Below are positions 17,637 to 26,423 of a stretch of DNA of 64,000 nucleotides, one piece after another. The position numbers were made by a program, and so were the translations under genes. The notes below the pieces were generated by a model. The model saw nothing but the letters and a program-made list of their open reading frames with translations. It made no database searches and was not told the DNA's origin. The DNA lies in NCBI RefSeq assembly GCF_013372125.1, contig NZ_CP053826.1, positions 62,001-126,000 of the forward strand, given 5' to 3'. Each line of letters begins with the position of its first letter. The first letter of the stretch is position 1. The stretch comes from Campylobacter curvus (GTDB lineage: Bacteria; Campylobacterota; Campylobacteria; Campylobacterales; Campylobacteraceae).

Positions 17637-18320
17637 TTAATGTCCGCTTGCGGTTTTGTTCGCATCCCCTTTCATAAATTCCTCCTCCTCTTTGGTAGGG
17701 GTGTATTTATCTTTAAAGAATGCTTTCTTTATCTGTATCTTTTTCTCCATCATCTTCTTGTCGTAGATGCTGTATGTAGGTTTCCAGTACTCAAGATAGT
17801 TTCTAAATCCTACACTGTGTCCCGCGCTAAAGTGACAGCTGACACATTTTAGCTCTTTATCCGTGCCTTTTAGCTTCTCGTAATGAGCGTGCATCTTTTG
17901 AGCTTGAGCCGAGGTCTTGTCACTTGTTATGACGTTTGCGTGGCAGCTGGTGCAGCCGTTGTCAAATACGAAATGCTCTTTATTTTTTAAATTTTTATGC
18001 CAGTCGATAGCATTTGGATCTCCGAAGAAATGCACCCAGCCCTCCATGACTCCGTTTTTGGCTTTGATGAGAACATATTTTGCGATATTGTCATGAGGTA
18101 TGTGACAATCCACGCATTTTGCTTTCACACCGGTAGGTCCTTTGCCGCTATGGACATCGTCGTTGTAGGCTATGACCATAGGGTCCATCTCGTGACATAC
18201 CACACAGAATTTATCCGTGCTGGTCTCTTCAAGTGCATAATGAACGGGAAGCACTACTAAAAATCCTATGATGCCGCTTATTAGTATGATAAGCGCTAAG
18301 AGTTTCTTTGAAATTTTCAT
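17637..18320 (-). CDS. NrfH/NapC-type membrane-anchored tetrahaem cytochrome c (quinol dehydrogenase)
   Basis: 227 aa from ATG at 18320, which overlaps the preceding cytochrome stop (ATGA); the longer frame upstream lies inside that gene. An N-terminal membrane anchor (LLALIILISGIIGFLVVLPVHY) is followed by four CxxCH haem sites: CVVCH, CVDCH, CTSCH and CVSCH. This is the pattern of NrfH/NapC proteins, which oxidise menaquinol and pass electrons to periplasmic reductases. Here the partners are the adjacent tetrahaem cytochrome and Tat flavoprotein, resembling the FccABC (methacrylate reductase) system described in Wolinella. The Lys/Glu-rich C-terminal tail is unusual but not informative. Confidence 0.9.
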   Translation of the reverse strand: MKISKKLLALIILISGIIGFLVVLPVHYALEETSTDKFCVVCHEMDPMVIAYNDDVHSGKGPTGVKAKCVDCHIPHDNIAKYVLIKAKNGVMEGWVHFFGDPNAIDWHKNLKNKEHFVFDNGCTSCHANVITSDKTSAQAQKMHAHYEKLKGTDKELKCVSCHFSAGHSVGFRNYLEYWKPTYSIYDKKMMEKKIQIKKAFFKDKYTPTKEEEEFMKGDANKTASGH

Positions 18321-18751
18321 GGTGTCACCCCCATCCATTGCGGAATTTCGTGTTCGTGACACTCTGAGCACATATTAGTAGACTCTTTATGCTCGAAGTG
18401 GCACTCGTCGCAGTATAGCGTAGGGCCGTCATGAACGGAGTTATGAGGATTTGCCTTTAGCGTATCCATAAATTTTAGCCTCTCGGCCAAGAGCTTTTTA
18501 CTCTTATGACAGGATAGACAGCCTTCGTCGCCTATAGCTTTGAATTTGCTCGGATCATCACCTTGATTTACGTGACAATCAAGACAATCAAACGCCAGAT
18601 GCTCATGATGAGGCTTTAGCTTATGCTTGGCTCTAAGCTCATCCGATACTACTATCTTGGTTACGTTTAGATCGTTCTTTGGTATATCCGCCGCACACAG
18701 ATAAAAAGAGCAAAAACATAACAAGACAGCTATGAAATTTAGATTTTTCAT
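18317..18751 (-). CDS. periplasmic tetrahaem cytochrome c
   Basis: 144 aa with a signal peptide (KNLNFIAVLLCFCSFYLCAAD) and four CxxCH motifs: CLDCH, CLSCH, CDECH and CSECH. Spacing and the many His residues (PHHEHLAFDC, HFEHKES) fit the small tetrahaem cytochromes that form the N-terminal haem domain of Shewanella flavocytochrome c fumarate reductase. Here that domain is a separate protein, so it probably carries electrons from the NrfH-like protein to the flavoprotein encoded upstream. The gene follows a long inverted repeat, which may set its expression relative to the flavoprotein. Confidence 0.9.
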   Translation of the reverse strand: MKNLNFIAVLLCFCSFYLCAADIPKNDLNVTKIVVSDELRAKHKLKPHHEHLAFDCLDCHVNQGDDPSKFKAIGDEGCLSCHKSKKLLAERLKFMDTLKANPHNSVHDGPTLYCDECHFEHKESTNMCSECHEHEIPQWMGVTP

Positions 18752-18794
18752 GGGTCGCCTTAAAATTTTATATCGGCTAATGTTGCTCTCAATA

Positions 18795-18905
18795 GGCGGA
18801 CAGTAAATCTCGAGCGAATCTGTAACCAGCCGATTTTCAGGGCGGGCATTATGCCCAACCGCGAAAATCGATCTGTTCCGTGCTAAGTAAGAGATTTACG
18901 ACCGC
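18795..18905 (-). repeat. 111-bp near-complete inverted repeat inside the flavin reductase operon
   Basis: Two arms of about 55 nt align end to end: GGCGG-GTAAATCTC at the outside (18795-18811 with 18890-18905), CGATTTTC/GAAAATCG in the middle, and GGGCAT/ATGCCC at the centre (18844-18856). The unpaired segments between these blocks are of nearly equal length. It fills the gap between the flavoprotein and cytochrome genes. As RNA it would form a long hairpin that could protect or terminate the flavoprotein message. Confidence 0.75.
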
Positions 18906-18931
18906 CATAGAAATAAACTAGCCGGCTAAAT

Positions 18932-20476
18932 TTAGATATTCTCGCCTGCTATCATACCAAAGACGATGCAGTCTGTGATAGCAACTGTTCCTAGGCGGCT
19001 GGCACCGTGCGTTCCGCCTGTGATCTCGCCCGCAGCGTAAAGGCCGTCTATCGGTTTATTTGTCTTAGATGATAGCACTTGCGCTTTTGTGTTGATCTTT
19101 AGGCCGCCCATAGTGTGGTGCGGTTTTGGAGATAGGCGGATGACATAAAACGGTCCTGCCTCGTTTATCTCGAACAATGCGCTTTCTTGTTTGCCAAATT
19201 CGTCTTTTTTGGCTTTTACGCCCTCGTTATATTTTTTTACACTCTCTTTTAGTGCGTCAGCAGGGACGCCGTATTTGCTGGCGATCTCGTCTATGCTTTT
19301 GCAAACGCCTACTAGTTTGCCACTAGCCATACCTTTTTGAACTACCTCCGGGCTAAGGTCTCTAAAGCATTTATCATCGGCAAATGTGATAGGGAAAGCG
19401 TCCGGTTTTTCTCTTAAAATTTTAAATTCCGCATCGGCGCGGGTTTTACGGTCAGCCAGCTCGTTCATAAAGCGCTTGCCGGTGCGAACATCGACTGCGA
19501 TACCGTATTTGAATGTGCCTTGTTGAGTGAGGATCGGAGCTGTACCAAAGCCTTTTTCATCGGGGCTCGCCCACGGACCAAACTGGATCCAATCAACTTG
19601 AACAGGATAAGCTCCTAGCTCGAAAGCCTTTAAAAGCGCACCTGCAGTCGCACCTGCGTGGTTCGTGCTGTCTACGCTGTCAGGGATCCTCGGATCTTGA
19701 AGCTTTCTGTAAATTTTATCTCGGCAAAATCCGCCCGCTGCAAGCACGACGCCCTTTTTGGCTTTGAGGGTTTTTTTGGTTCCTGATGTGTTTTCAAGAT
19801 CGTCGCTGTAAAGCTTGTCGTCAAATTTATACTCCTCACGCACTACTACGCCTACTACGCGACCTTTATCGTCTAAAACAAAGTCGTCGAATTTCGTTCT
19901 GCGTGCGAGTTTGCAGCCATCGGCCTTTTCAAATCTCTCGAGCATAGGCTGGATATAGCCTGATCCCGAGTCGTTTGTAGTCAGCATAGAGCGAGCGACG
20001 GTATGTCCGCCAAAGTGCGCGCAGTGATCCATCTTGAACTGAACGCCGTTTTCTACCAAGAAATTAAACGCATCCATGCCGCGATCGGCTAGAGTCTCCA
20101 AAAGCTCTGGGTGATTTATGCCAAGGCCGGCTTTCAAGCAGTCGGCCATAAATAGCTCTTTGCTATCTTTTATGCCTGTTTTTGCTTGCACGGGATTCAT
20201 CGGGACGCTCATACCACCGCCGTTGATGACGGAGTTACCGCCGATACGTCCCATTTTTTCAAGGATCAAAACTTTATTGCCTTTCTTGGCAGCCGTTAGA
20301 CCTGCAGCAAGACCCGCAAAACCCGAACCGATGATGATCACGTCCCATTCTTCGTCAAATTTTACGTCTTTCTCGTTTAAGGCGGAAGCTGAAGCATTCA
20401 TGCCACTAAGAGCAAGTGCGCCGGCACCTACCATACCCATTTTGAGCATGTCACGTCTTGACATTTGATTTGCCAT
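18932..20476 (-). CDS. Tat-exported FAD-dependent reductase (flavocytochrome c flavin subunit family)
   Basis: 514 aa. A twin-arginine signal (SRRDMLKMGMVGAGALALSG, Arg7-Arg8) sends the folded FAD protein to the periplasm. FAD-binding motif IIIGSGFAGLAAGLTAAKKG follows at about residue 48. Active-site region motifs of the fumarate/methacrylate/urocanate reductase family are present: MNELADRKTRAD, HHTMGGLKINTKAQV and GGTHGASRLGTVAITD. The protein has no haem motifs; electrons would come from the two cytochromes encoded downstream. This matches the subunit pattern of Wolinella FccABC, so methacrylate, fumarate or another unsaturated acid is a candidate acceptor; the true substrate is unknown. 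ATG at 20476 after AAAAGGAGA. It shares strong similarity with the gene at 41 kb. Confidence 0.9.
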   Translation of the reverse strand: MANQMSRRDMLKMGMVGAGALALSGMNASASALNEKDVKFDEEWDVIIIGSGFAGLAAGLTAAKKGNKVLILEKMGRIGGNSVINGGGMSVPMNPVQAKTGIKDSKELFMADCLKAGLGINHPELLETLADRGMDAFNFLVENGVQFKMDHCAHFGGHTVARSMLTTNDSGSGYIQPMLERFEKADGCKLARRTKFDDFVLDDKGRVVGVVVREEYKFDDKLYSDDLENTSGTKKTLKAKKGVVLAAGGFCRDKIYRKLQDPRIPDSVDSTNHAGATAGALLKAFELGAYPVQVDWIQFGPWASPDEKGFGTAPILTQQGTFKYGIAVDVRTGKRFMNELADRKTRADAEFKILREKPDAFPITFADDKCFRDLSPEVVQKGMASGKLVGVCKSIDEIASKYGVPADALKESVKKYNEGVKAKKDEFGKQESALFEINEAGPFYVIRLSPKPHHTMGGLKINTKAQVLSSKTNKPIDGLYAAGEITGGTHGASRLGTVAITDCIVFGMIAGENI

Positions 20477-20735
20477 ATTGTCTCCTTTTAAAAAGTTGTT
20501 CTAGTTGAATTATACAAAATATTTATGAGAAAGATATGAGATATTTTGAAATTTTAATTTTGTGCTATTTTGGGCATATTTATGATAATCCGTTTTACAA
20601 CTCTAATAAAAATTAATATTTGTTTAAAGGATAAAATTTATATGTAAATAATCAAGATAAGATAAGAAATCATACAATATACGAACAAAATTTATGAAAT
20701 TTTAAAATTTAAGCTAGCCAAAAAGAAAAATTGAT

Positions 20736-20741
20736 TATAAT
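20736..20741 (+). promoter_or_regulatory. -10 box of tRNA-Val
   Basis: TATAAT in the context GATTATAATCCC, 13 nt before the tRNA 5' end. The rest of the 278-nt region to the flavoprotein gene is AT-rich, with no other feature seen. Confidence 0.6.
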
Positions 20742-20754
20742 CCCAAATCGCTTC

Positions 20755-20830
20755 GGTCCCGTAGCTCAGTTGGTAGAGCACTACCTTGACATGGTAGTGG
20801 TCGATGGTTCGAGTCCATTCGGGGCCACCA
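20755..20830 (+). tRNA. tRNA-Val (anticodon GAC)
   Basis: 76 nt. The acceptor stem GGTCCCG pairs with CGGGGCC, and the gene encodes its own ACCA end. D-arm GCTCAGTTGGTAGAGC, anticodon stem CTACC/GGTAG around loop TTGACAT (anticodon GAC), and T-arm GGTTCGAGTCC are all standard. It is a single tRNA with its own promoter, convergent with the EF-hand-like gene only 10 nt away. Confidence 0.97.
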
Positions 20831-20840
20831 CTCTTTAAAT

Positions 20841-22109
20841 TTATCCCGCGACTGCCGATGTCATGACCGCCATGATTTGAGAATTCACACTTCGTATTTG
20901 TATCTGTATATTTTGCGTCTGCTCTTGTGTTTTTGCTGCCATCAGCTTTTGAGTAAGCGCAGCTAAGCGCTCTTGCAGCTCACTTAGGAGGCTTTCTCTG
21001 TTTTTCGTGAGCACCACAGCGCTAGAGCTCTTTTTCTTCACGATAAATTTGCTCATATCCAGTTTTTCTTGCTGCTGGGTCGTAACCATCTTGTCTTGAT
21101 CGTTTTTGGCGAAGGTTAAATTTATAGGATCGTTTTCAAAGGCTTTGCTTGCCTCGGCTATTCGCCCGGTAGCGTTGTTTTGCGCTTTTTTGTCGTGCTT
21201 TACTAGATCGATCTGCGAGATCATGCCCGCGGTGCCGTTTTCATACAAGAAAAATCCGCCGTTTTTGAGCCTTGCGAGCTCCTCGTTATCTTTTTCTGAT
21301 CTAAAGCTAAATTTTGACTCCACGTTACCCAAAAATATCGCCCCTATGCCAACCTCGCCAAGTGCGATGAGCTTCTTTTCGTCGCCGTCGTTTCGCCAGA
21401 TCCTAAGCTTACTAAAAATTTCGTCATTTTCATCTATCCAGCCGTTTTTATCATCATCAAAAAGAGCTAGATCTGCAAATCCGTTACCGCTTTTAGTACC
21501 AAAAAGTTCGCTTCCATCGTCGATCTCGCCGTTTCCGTTTCGATCAAGTGCCAAAAACGCGCTATTTGCTCCCAGCTTTGAGATCTGATCCGCCTTGCCG
21601 TCGCTATCTATGTCAAAGCTAAATTTCTCGTCGCTTATGCTAGGAGCGTTGCCGTCAAGCGAGATGACGAGTGGGTCCATCATCTCAAAGGCGCTTATCC
21701 TCGATACGCTTTGAAAGCTATGTGAGAGGTTAAATTCAAGCATCACGCCGATCTCTTTGTCGCTCGTTTTTATGATGGCCGTCGTTTGAAATTTCAGCTG
21801 CTCAGCCTCGGAATACGTGCGCTTGAACGTGCCTACACCGCTTGTATCCACATCTTGCATGTCGCGCATCCTTTTAAACATCAGTATCGATTTTTGCGCC
21901 ATTTGCGCTATCATCATCTGCTCTGTGGCGCTCATGTTCGTTTGGTTGCTTTTATCTATCATGTTGATATTTTTGCTCCTAGCGTTAAAAGAGCCTTGCG
22001 ATGTTTGCGAGCCGATCAGCTTCGCGCTTTGATTCGTGAATGAGTTTTTGCTCTCTTGGTAGCTGAAATTTTGCGCGAGCATGTCGACGCTGTAATTTTG
22101 TATCTTCAT
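20841..22109 (-). CDS. protein of unknown function with calcium-binding loops
   Basis: 422 aa from the second ATG (22109), which is 7 nt from AAAGGA. There is no signal peptide or membrane segment. The middle (about 170-240) carries three aspartate-rich loops, DIDSDGKAD, DRNGNGEIDDGSELFG and DDDKNGWIDENDE, which resemble EF-hand/dockerin calcium sites and the conserved block of some RTX-toxin-like proteins. The N-terminus is rich in Ser, Gln and Asn (flexible); the C-terminus (LSELQERLAALTQKLMAAKTQEQTQNIQIQ) is a predicted coiled coil. This architecture suggests a calcium-responsive surface or secreted protein exported without a classical signal, which is inference. Confidence 0.7.
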   Translation of the reverse strand: MKIQNYSVDMLAQNFSYQESKNSFTNQSAKLIGSQTSQGSFNARSKNINMIDKSNQTNMSATEQMMIAQMAQKSILMFKRMRDMQDVDTSGVGTFKRTYSEAEQLKFQTTAIIKTSDKEIGVMLEFNLSHSFQSVSRISAFEMMDPLVISLDGNAPSISDEKFSFDIDSDGKADQISKLGANSAFLALDRNGNGEIDDGSELFGTKSGNGFADLALFDDDKNGWIDENDEIFSKLRIWRNDGDEKKLIALGEVGIGAIFLGNVESKFSFRSEKDNEELARLKNGGFFLYENGTAGMISQIDLVKHDKKAQNNATGRIAEASKAFENDPINLTFAKNDQDKMVTTQQQEKLDMSKFIVKKKSSSAVVLTKNRESLLSELQERLAALTQKLMAAKTQEQTQNIQIQIRSVNSQIMAVMTSAVAG

Positions 22110-22246
22110 AAACATGTCCTTTGTTAATGAATTTTAAACTATATCGGAAATTTTCATATTTTTTAAAGTCGGTCGAAATTTCGTAAGTTTAGCTTAATGC
22201 CCGTTTGGATAAAATTTTAAACTCAAATCAATCCTAGGAAATTTCG

Positions 22247-23110
22247 ATGTTAGATAGAAATTTAGCTCTCAAACAGCTTCAAAACGAGATAAATGATTAC
22301 ACGATCTACACCCTTTTGGCAAATAGCGAAAAAGACGATGCAAACCGCAAAATTTTACAAAAGATAGCCGGCGAGGAGAAGCGCCATTATAATTTTTGCC
22401 AAAAGATCACCGGTGAAACCAGGACGGCAAGCATTATTAACGTGATCTTTTATGTGATAATGGTCAAAATTTTCGGCACGTCGTTCGCTCTTAAATTTAT
22501 GGAGTCGAGGGAAGAGGGCGCGGAGAGCTTTTACTCGGGGATAATGCACGAATACCCGGAAGCCTCGCAAATTTATGAAGAGGAGATGAACCACGAGTCG
22601 CAGCTGATATCCATGCTAAAAGATAAAAAGCTGATAAACGCCGGAGCTATCGTACTTGGCATGAATGACGCGCTGGTCGAGCTAACAGGCACTCTTAGCG
22701 GTATCGCACTGGCTTTTTCAAATACCTTGGTTGTCGGAACGACTGGCTTCATAATGGGTGTAGCCGCTTCGTTGTCGATGGCGGGCTCGGCGTATTTCGA
22801 GTCTAAGGAAAACCCTTCTGCTGACATTTCACCGCTTGTTTATTCGCTTTATACGGGTGTTTCTTATATCATAACCACGCTTATTTTGATACTGCCGTTT
22901 TTTATCGTAAATTCTATGAATTTAGCCATCTTGCTGATGTTTGTGGGAGCTTTCGTCGCGATCGTGGCCTACAACTTTTACATCAGCGTCGCAAAAGAGC
23001 TTAAATTTACCCCTCGCGTCGTGCAAATGTGCGCCATAACCTTTGGCGTAGCGATTATCTCATTTTTGATCGGCTTTTTAGTGAAGAGATATTTTGGACT
23101 TGAAATTTAA
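22247..23110 (+). CDS. ferritin-like/VIT1 fusion membrane protein (MbfA-type iron transporter)
   Basis: 287 aa with two parts. Residues 1-120 form a ferritin-like four-helix domain with iron-ligand motifs (LQNEINDYTIYTLLA, GEEKRHYNFC, EEGAESFYSGIMHEYPEA, YEEEMNHESQLI). Residues 130-287 form a VIT1/CCC1 domain with about five membrane segments (GAIVLGMNDALVELTGTLSGIALAF, MGVAASLSMAGSAYFESKEN). Proteins of this layout, called MbfA in alphaproteobacteria, export iron from the cytoplasm and protect against peroxide. ATG at 22247 follows AGGAAA. It stands alone with a hairpin after it. Its regulation is not evident. Confidence 0.88.
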   Translation: MLDRNLALKQLQNEINDYTIYTLLANSEKDDANRKILQKIAGEEKRHYNFCQKITGETRTASIINVIFYVIMVKIFGTSFALKFMESREEGAESFYSGIMHEYPEASQIYEEEMNHESQLISMLKDKKLINAGAIVLGMNDALVELTGTLSGIALAFSNTLVVGTTGFIMGVAASLSMAGSAYFESKENPSADISPLVYSLYTGVSYIITTLILILPFFIVNSMNLAILLMFVGAFVAIVAYNFYISVAKELKFTPRVVQMCAITFGVAIISFLIGFLVKRYFGLEI

Positions 23111-23112
23111 AA

Positions 23113-23138
23113 GTGCGAGGCTAACCACTTCCTCGCAC
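23113..23138 (+). terminator. terminator after the ferritin-VIT gene
   Basis: GTGCGAGG and CCTCGCAC form a perfect 8-bp stem with a 10-nt loop just past the stop. The remaining gap to thrS (23139-23427) is AT-rich with repeated TATATA/AAATTT and holds no gene or repeat that I can support. Confidence 0.65.
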
Positions 23139-23427
23139 AAGATTGTCGGGAGAAAAATGAATTACAAGTAATGCAAAGACGAGTAATTGCTTAAATCCAT
23201 TTTCAACGGAAATATTAACATCCTATTTCTTAAAATATAATAAAATATATAAAGAAAATCCATAAATTTTAACAATATCCAAACTTTATATATAGATTTA
23301 TATATTTATCGCGCCGTTAGCTTCGTGAAACCTAAATTTTAAATATTAAGTTTGGCTTAAAGCCCATTTAGATAAAATCAACCATCGTTCTTTTAGCGTA
23401 AAAAAGACAATCTGATATAAGGAAAAC

Positions 23428-25251
23428 ATGATGAGCGAGATAATCGCATACAAACTAAACGGCGAGCTGATCGACACCCAAAGTATCGCCGGGCGCGAGG
23501 CGGTCGCGCAGCCTGTGTATTTTGACAACTCCCCGGACGCCCTACACGTCATCCGCCACTCCTGTGCGCACCTGATGGCACAGGCTATCAAGTCGCTTTA
23601 TCCAAATGCCAAATTTTTCGTCGGACCAAACGTCGAAGATGGATTTTATTATGATTTTAGAGTGGATGAAGCTGGTACGAAGCTTGGCGAGAGCGACCTT
23701 GAAGCGATAGAAAAAAAGATGAAAGAGCTAGCCGAGGCTAAATTTGAGATAACTAAAATTTGCTCGACAAAAGTCGCGATGAGCGAGAAATTTAAAAACG
23801 ACGACCTAAAACAAGAGGTGCTAAAACGCATCCCCGAGGGCGAGGTCAGTAGCTACGCGCAGGGCGATTTTGAAGATCTTTGCCGCGGGCCGCACGTGCC
23901 AAATACCAAATTTTTAAGATTTTTCAAGCTTACCCGCGTGGCAGGCGCGTATCTGGGCGGCGACGAGACGCGCGAGATGCTAAATAGAATTTACGGCACG
24001 GCGTATGCGGACAAAGCCTCGCTAGCCGAGCACATCCGCATCATCGAAGAGGCCAAAAAGCGCGACCACCGCAAGCTTGGCGTAGAGATGAAGCTATTTG
24101 GCTTTGACGAGGAGGTCGGCGGGGGCTTGCCGATCTGGCTGCCAAACGGCGGACGCTTGCGCTCAAAATTAGAGCAAATTTTATATAAAGCTCACCGCGA
24201 CCGCGGCTACGAGCCGGTACGCGGACCGGAGCTGCTAAAAGCCGACGTTTGGAAAAGGAGCGGACACTACGCAAACTACAAAGAAAATATGTATTTTACG
24301 ACGATCGACGACGCGGAATACGGTATCAAGCCGATGAACTGCGTGGGACACATCAAAGTCTATCAGACTGAGATCCGCTCGTATCGCGACTTGCCGCTTA
24401 AATTTTTCGAATACGGCGTCGTGCATCGTCACGAAAAAAGCGGCGTGCTGCACGGGCTATTTAGGGTGCGTGAGTTCGCGCAGGATGACTCACACATCTT
24501 TTGTATGCCAAGCCAGATCAAGCAAAATATACTTGAAATTTTAAGCTTCGCGGGCAAGATAATGCAAAATTTTGGCTTCGAGTACGAGATGGAAATTTCA
24601 ACCAAGCCCGCCAAAGCCATCGGTAGCGATGAAATTTGGGACATCGCGACAAACGCGCTAAAAGAAGCGCTCGACGAAAACGGCTTTAAATACGGCATCG
24701 ACGAGGGTGGCGGGGCGTTTTACGGACCAAAGATCGACATCAAGATCACCGACGCTTTAAAGCGCAAATGGCAGTGCGGCACGATACAAGTTGATTTCAA
24801 CCTACCGGAGCGCTTCGATCTAGGCTACATCGACGCAAATAACGAGCGCCAGCGCCCGGTCATGCTCCACCGCGCACTACTTGGTAGCTTCGAGCGATTT
24901 ATCGGCATTTTGATCGAACACACGGCGGGCGAACTGCCGTTTTTCATCGCTCCGACGCAAGTCGTCATCGTGCCGATCTCTGACGCGCACCTAGACTACG
25001 CAAAAGAGATCGCGCGTGAGCTACGTAAATTTAACGTCGATAGCGAAGTGGCGAGCAAAAACGAGAGCTTGAACAAACGAATACGAACGGCTGAAAAACA
25101 ACGAGTGCCGATGATCATCGTGCTGGGCGACAACGAGGTGGCAAACCGCAGCGTAGCACTGCGCGATAGACAGGCTAGAACGCAAAGCGACATGAGCTTG
25201 GCGGAATTTTTAAATTTAACGAAGGAGAAACTTAGTGAGGTACATTTTTGA
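23428..25251 (+). CDS. thrS: threonyl-tRNA synthetase
   Basis: 607 aa. It charges tRNA-Thr. The N-terminal editing region has [12 protein letters not shown]; the class II catalytic core has the zinc-binding Cys in MNCVGH, the motif 2 region [22 protein letters not shown], and motif 3 [18 protein letters not shown]. The anticodon-binding domain is at the C-terminus ([31 protein letters not shown]). Two ATGs (23428 and 23431) are possible; AAGGA is better spaced for the second. The stop overlaps the infC start by 4 nt, so the two are co-translated, an arrangement common in Campylobacter. Confidence 0.97.
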   Translation: MMSEIIAYKLNGELIDTQSIAGREAVAQPVYFDNSPDALHVIRHSCAHLMAQAIKSLYPNAKFFVGPNVEDGFYYDFRVDEAGTKLGESDLEAIEKKMKELAEAKFEITKICSTKVAMSEKFKNDDLKQEVLKRIPEGEVSSYAQGDFEDLCRGPHVPNTKFLRFFKLTRVAGAYLGGDETREMLNRIYGTAYADKASLAEHIRIIEEAKKRDHRKLGVEMKLFGFDEEVGGGLPIWLPNGGRLRSKLEQILYKAHRDRGYEPVRGPELLKADVWKRSGHYANYKENMYFTTIDDAEYGIKPMNCVGHIKVYQTEIRSYRDLPLKFFEYGVVHRHEKSGVLHGLFRVREFAQDDSHIFCMPSQIKQNILEILSFAGKIMQNFGFEYEMEISTKPAKAIGSDEIWDIATNALKEALDENGFKYGIDEGGGAFYGPKIDIKITDALKRKWQCGTIQVDFNLPERFDLGYIDANNERQRPVMLHRALLGSFERFIGILIEHTAGELPFFIAPTQVVIVPISDAHLDYAKEIARELRKFNVDSEVASKNESLNKRIRTAEKQRVPMIIVLGDNEVANRSVALRDRQARTQSDMSLAEFLNLTKEKLSEVHF

Positions 25252-25766
25252 GTAAAGAAAATGAAGTATTGCTCAATGAGGACATTAGGGCGCGCGAAGT
25301 AAGATGTGTGGGCGATGACGGCACGGTGTATGGCGTCGTCTCTCGAGACGAGGCTTTAAAGATAGCTGAAAAACAAGGGCTCGATCTGGTGCTCGTCGCA
25401 CCTGATGCCAAGCCGCCCGTGTGCAAGATCATGGACTACGGCAAATTCCGCTATCAGCAGGAAAAAAAACAAAAAGAGGCGAAGAAAAAGCAAAAAGTGA
25501 TTGAGATAAAAGAGATCAAACTCTCCATCAAGATCGCTCAAAACGACATCAACTACAAGGTCAAGCACGCAGTCGAATTTCTACAAGACGGCAAGCACGT
25601 GAAATTTCGCGTCTTTCTCAAAGGCCGCGAGATGAGTACGCCAGAAGCCGGCGTAGCGATGCTTGAAAAGGTCTGGGAGCTCGTAAAAGACGTCGCCGAC
25701 CGCGACAAAGAGCCGCTCGTCGAAGGCCGCTATGTCAATATGCTTGTAACCCCTAAAAAAGGCTAA
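25248..25766 (+). CDS. infC: translation initiation factor IF-3
   Basis: 172 aa. It binds the 30S subunit and checks start codon pairing. N-terminal domain ([41 protein letters not shown]), Lys-rich linker ([19 protein letters not shown]) and C-terminal domain ([10 protein letters not shown]) are all present. It starts at TTG, overlapping the thrS stop (TTGA), with GTGAGG 8 nt before. Non-AUG starts of infC are known to allow self-control in other bacteria; TTG is a frequent start in this window, so that inference is weak here. rpmI and rplT, usually next, are located elsewhere. Confidence 0.96.
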   Translation: MSKENEVLLNEDIRAREVRCVGDDGTVYGVVSRDEALKIAEKQGLDLVLVAPDAKPPVCKIMDYGKFRYQQEKKQKEAKKKQKVIEIKEIKLSIKIAQNDINYKVKHAVEFLQDGKHVKFRVFLKGREMSTPEAGVAMLEKVWELVKDVADRDKEPLVEGRYVNMLVTPKKG

Positions 25767-25791
25767 ATTTAGCCATTGCAAGTTAAATTTA

Positions 25792-25809
25792 GAGAGCCAT
25801 TCGGCTCTC
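25792..25809 (+). terminator. hairpin after infC
   Basis: GAGAGCC and GGCTCTC form a perfect 7-bp stem around ATTC, 26 nt after the infC stop. Confidence 0.65.
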
Positions 25810-25862
25810 GATATTTGAATGACCCGCATTTTATAAATCCCACTCAAATTTAAAGGACAAAA

Positions 25863-26333
25863 ATGCAAATTCGCCCAGCTAATATCGCCGACACGCACGC
25901 TATAATCGCCCTAATAAAAGAGCTCGCCGAGTATGAAAAGATGCCGAATGAAGTCAAGATCGACGAGGAAATTTTTAAACGCCATATCTTTGAAAATCAC
26001 TACGCAAACGCCATTGTAGCCGAGGCAGACGGGCAGATCGTGGGATACGCGATATATTTTCACTCCTTTTCCACGTGGCTTGGCAGGGCTGGGATACATC
26101 TGGAAGATCTTTACGTCAAGCAGGAGTTTCGCGGACGCGGCGCAGGGCTAGCGATGATAAAGCGACTAGCTGAAATTTGCGAGGACGAGGGCTTTGGACG
26201 GCTTGAATGGGAGTGCCTCGACTGGAACGAACCGAGTATTAAATTTTACGAAAATTTGGGCGCAAAAAGGCAAAGCGGCTGGCTAAAATTTCGCCTAACG
26301 AAAGATGAGATAGCGCAGATCGCGAGGGGTTAA
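25863..26333 (+). CDS. GNAT-family N-acetyltransferase
   Basis: 156 aa. GNAT fold signatures: RPANIADTHAIIALIKELAEYEKM at the N-terminus, the LEDLYVKQEFRGRGAGLAMIK acetyl-CoA pyrophosphate loop (R/Q-x-x-G-x-G/A pattern) near residues 80-98, and LEWECLDWNEPSIKFYENLGA near the C-terminus. The closest recognisable type is the diamine/polyamine or aminoalkylphosphonic acid acetyltransferase branch, but the substrate cannot be fixed. ATG at 25863 follows AAAGGACA. It is a single gene between the infC terminator and the convergent PIN-like gene. Confidence 0.85.
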   Translation: MQIRPANIADTHAIIALIKELAEYEKMPNEVKIDEEIFKRHIFENHYANAIVAEADGQIVGYAIYFHSFSTWLGRAGIHLEDLYVKQEFRGRGAGLAMIKRLAEICEDEGFGRLEWECLDWNEPSIKFYENLGAKRQSGWLKFRLTKDEIAQIARG

Positions 26334-26423
26334 AATTCCTTACATGATCGCAAAGAAGGCTCAATTACGGCAAATTTTATTTAGCCTCGCTCGAGCCAGC
26401 CGTTTTCGTGAAATACTCTAAAT

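Noticed and set aside
25248-25250. Non-AUG start of infC as proof of IF-3 autoregulation
   Set aside because: TTG starts are frequent among genes in this window, so this one is not special evidence.
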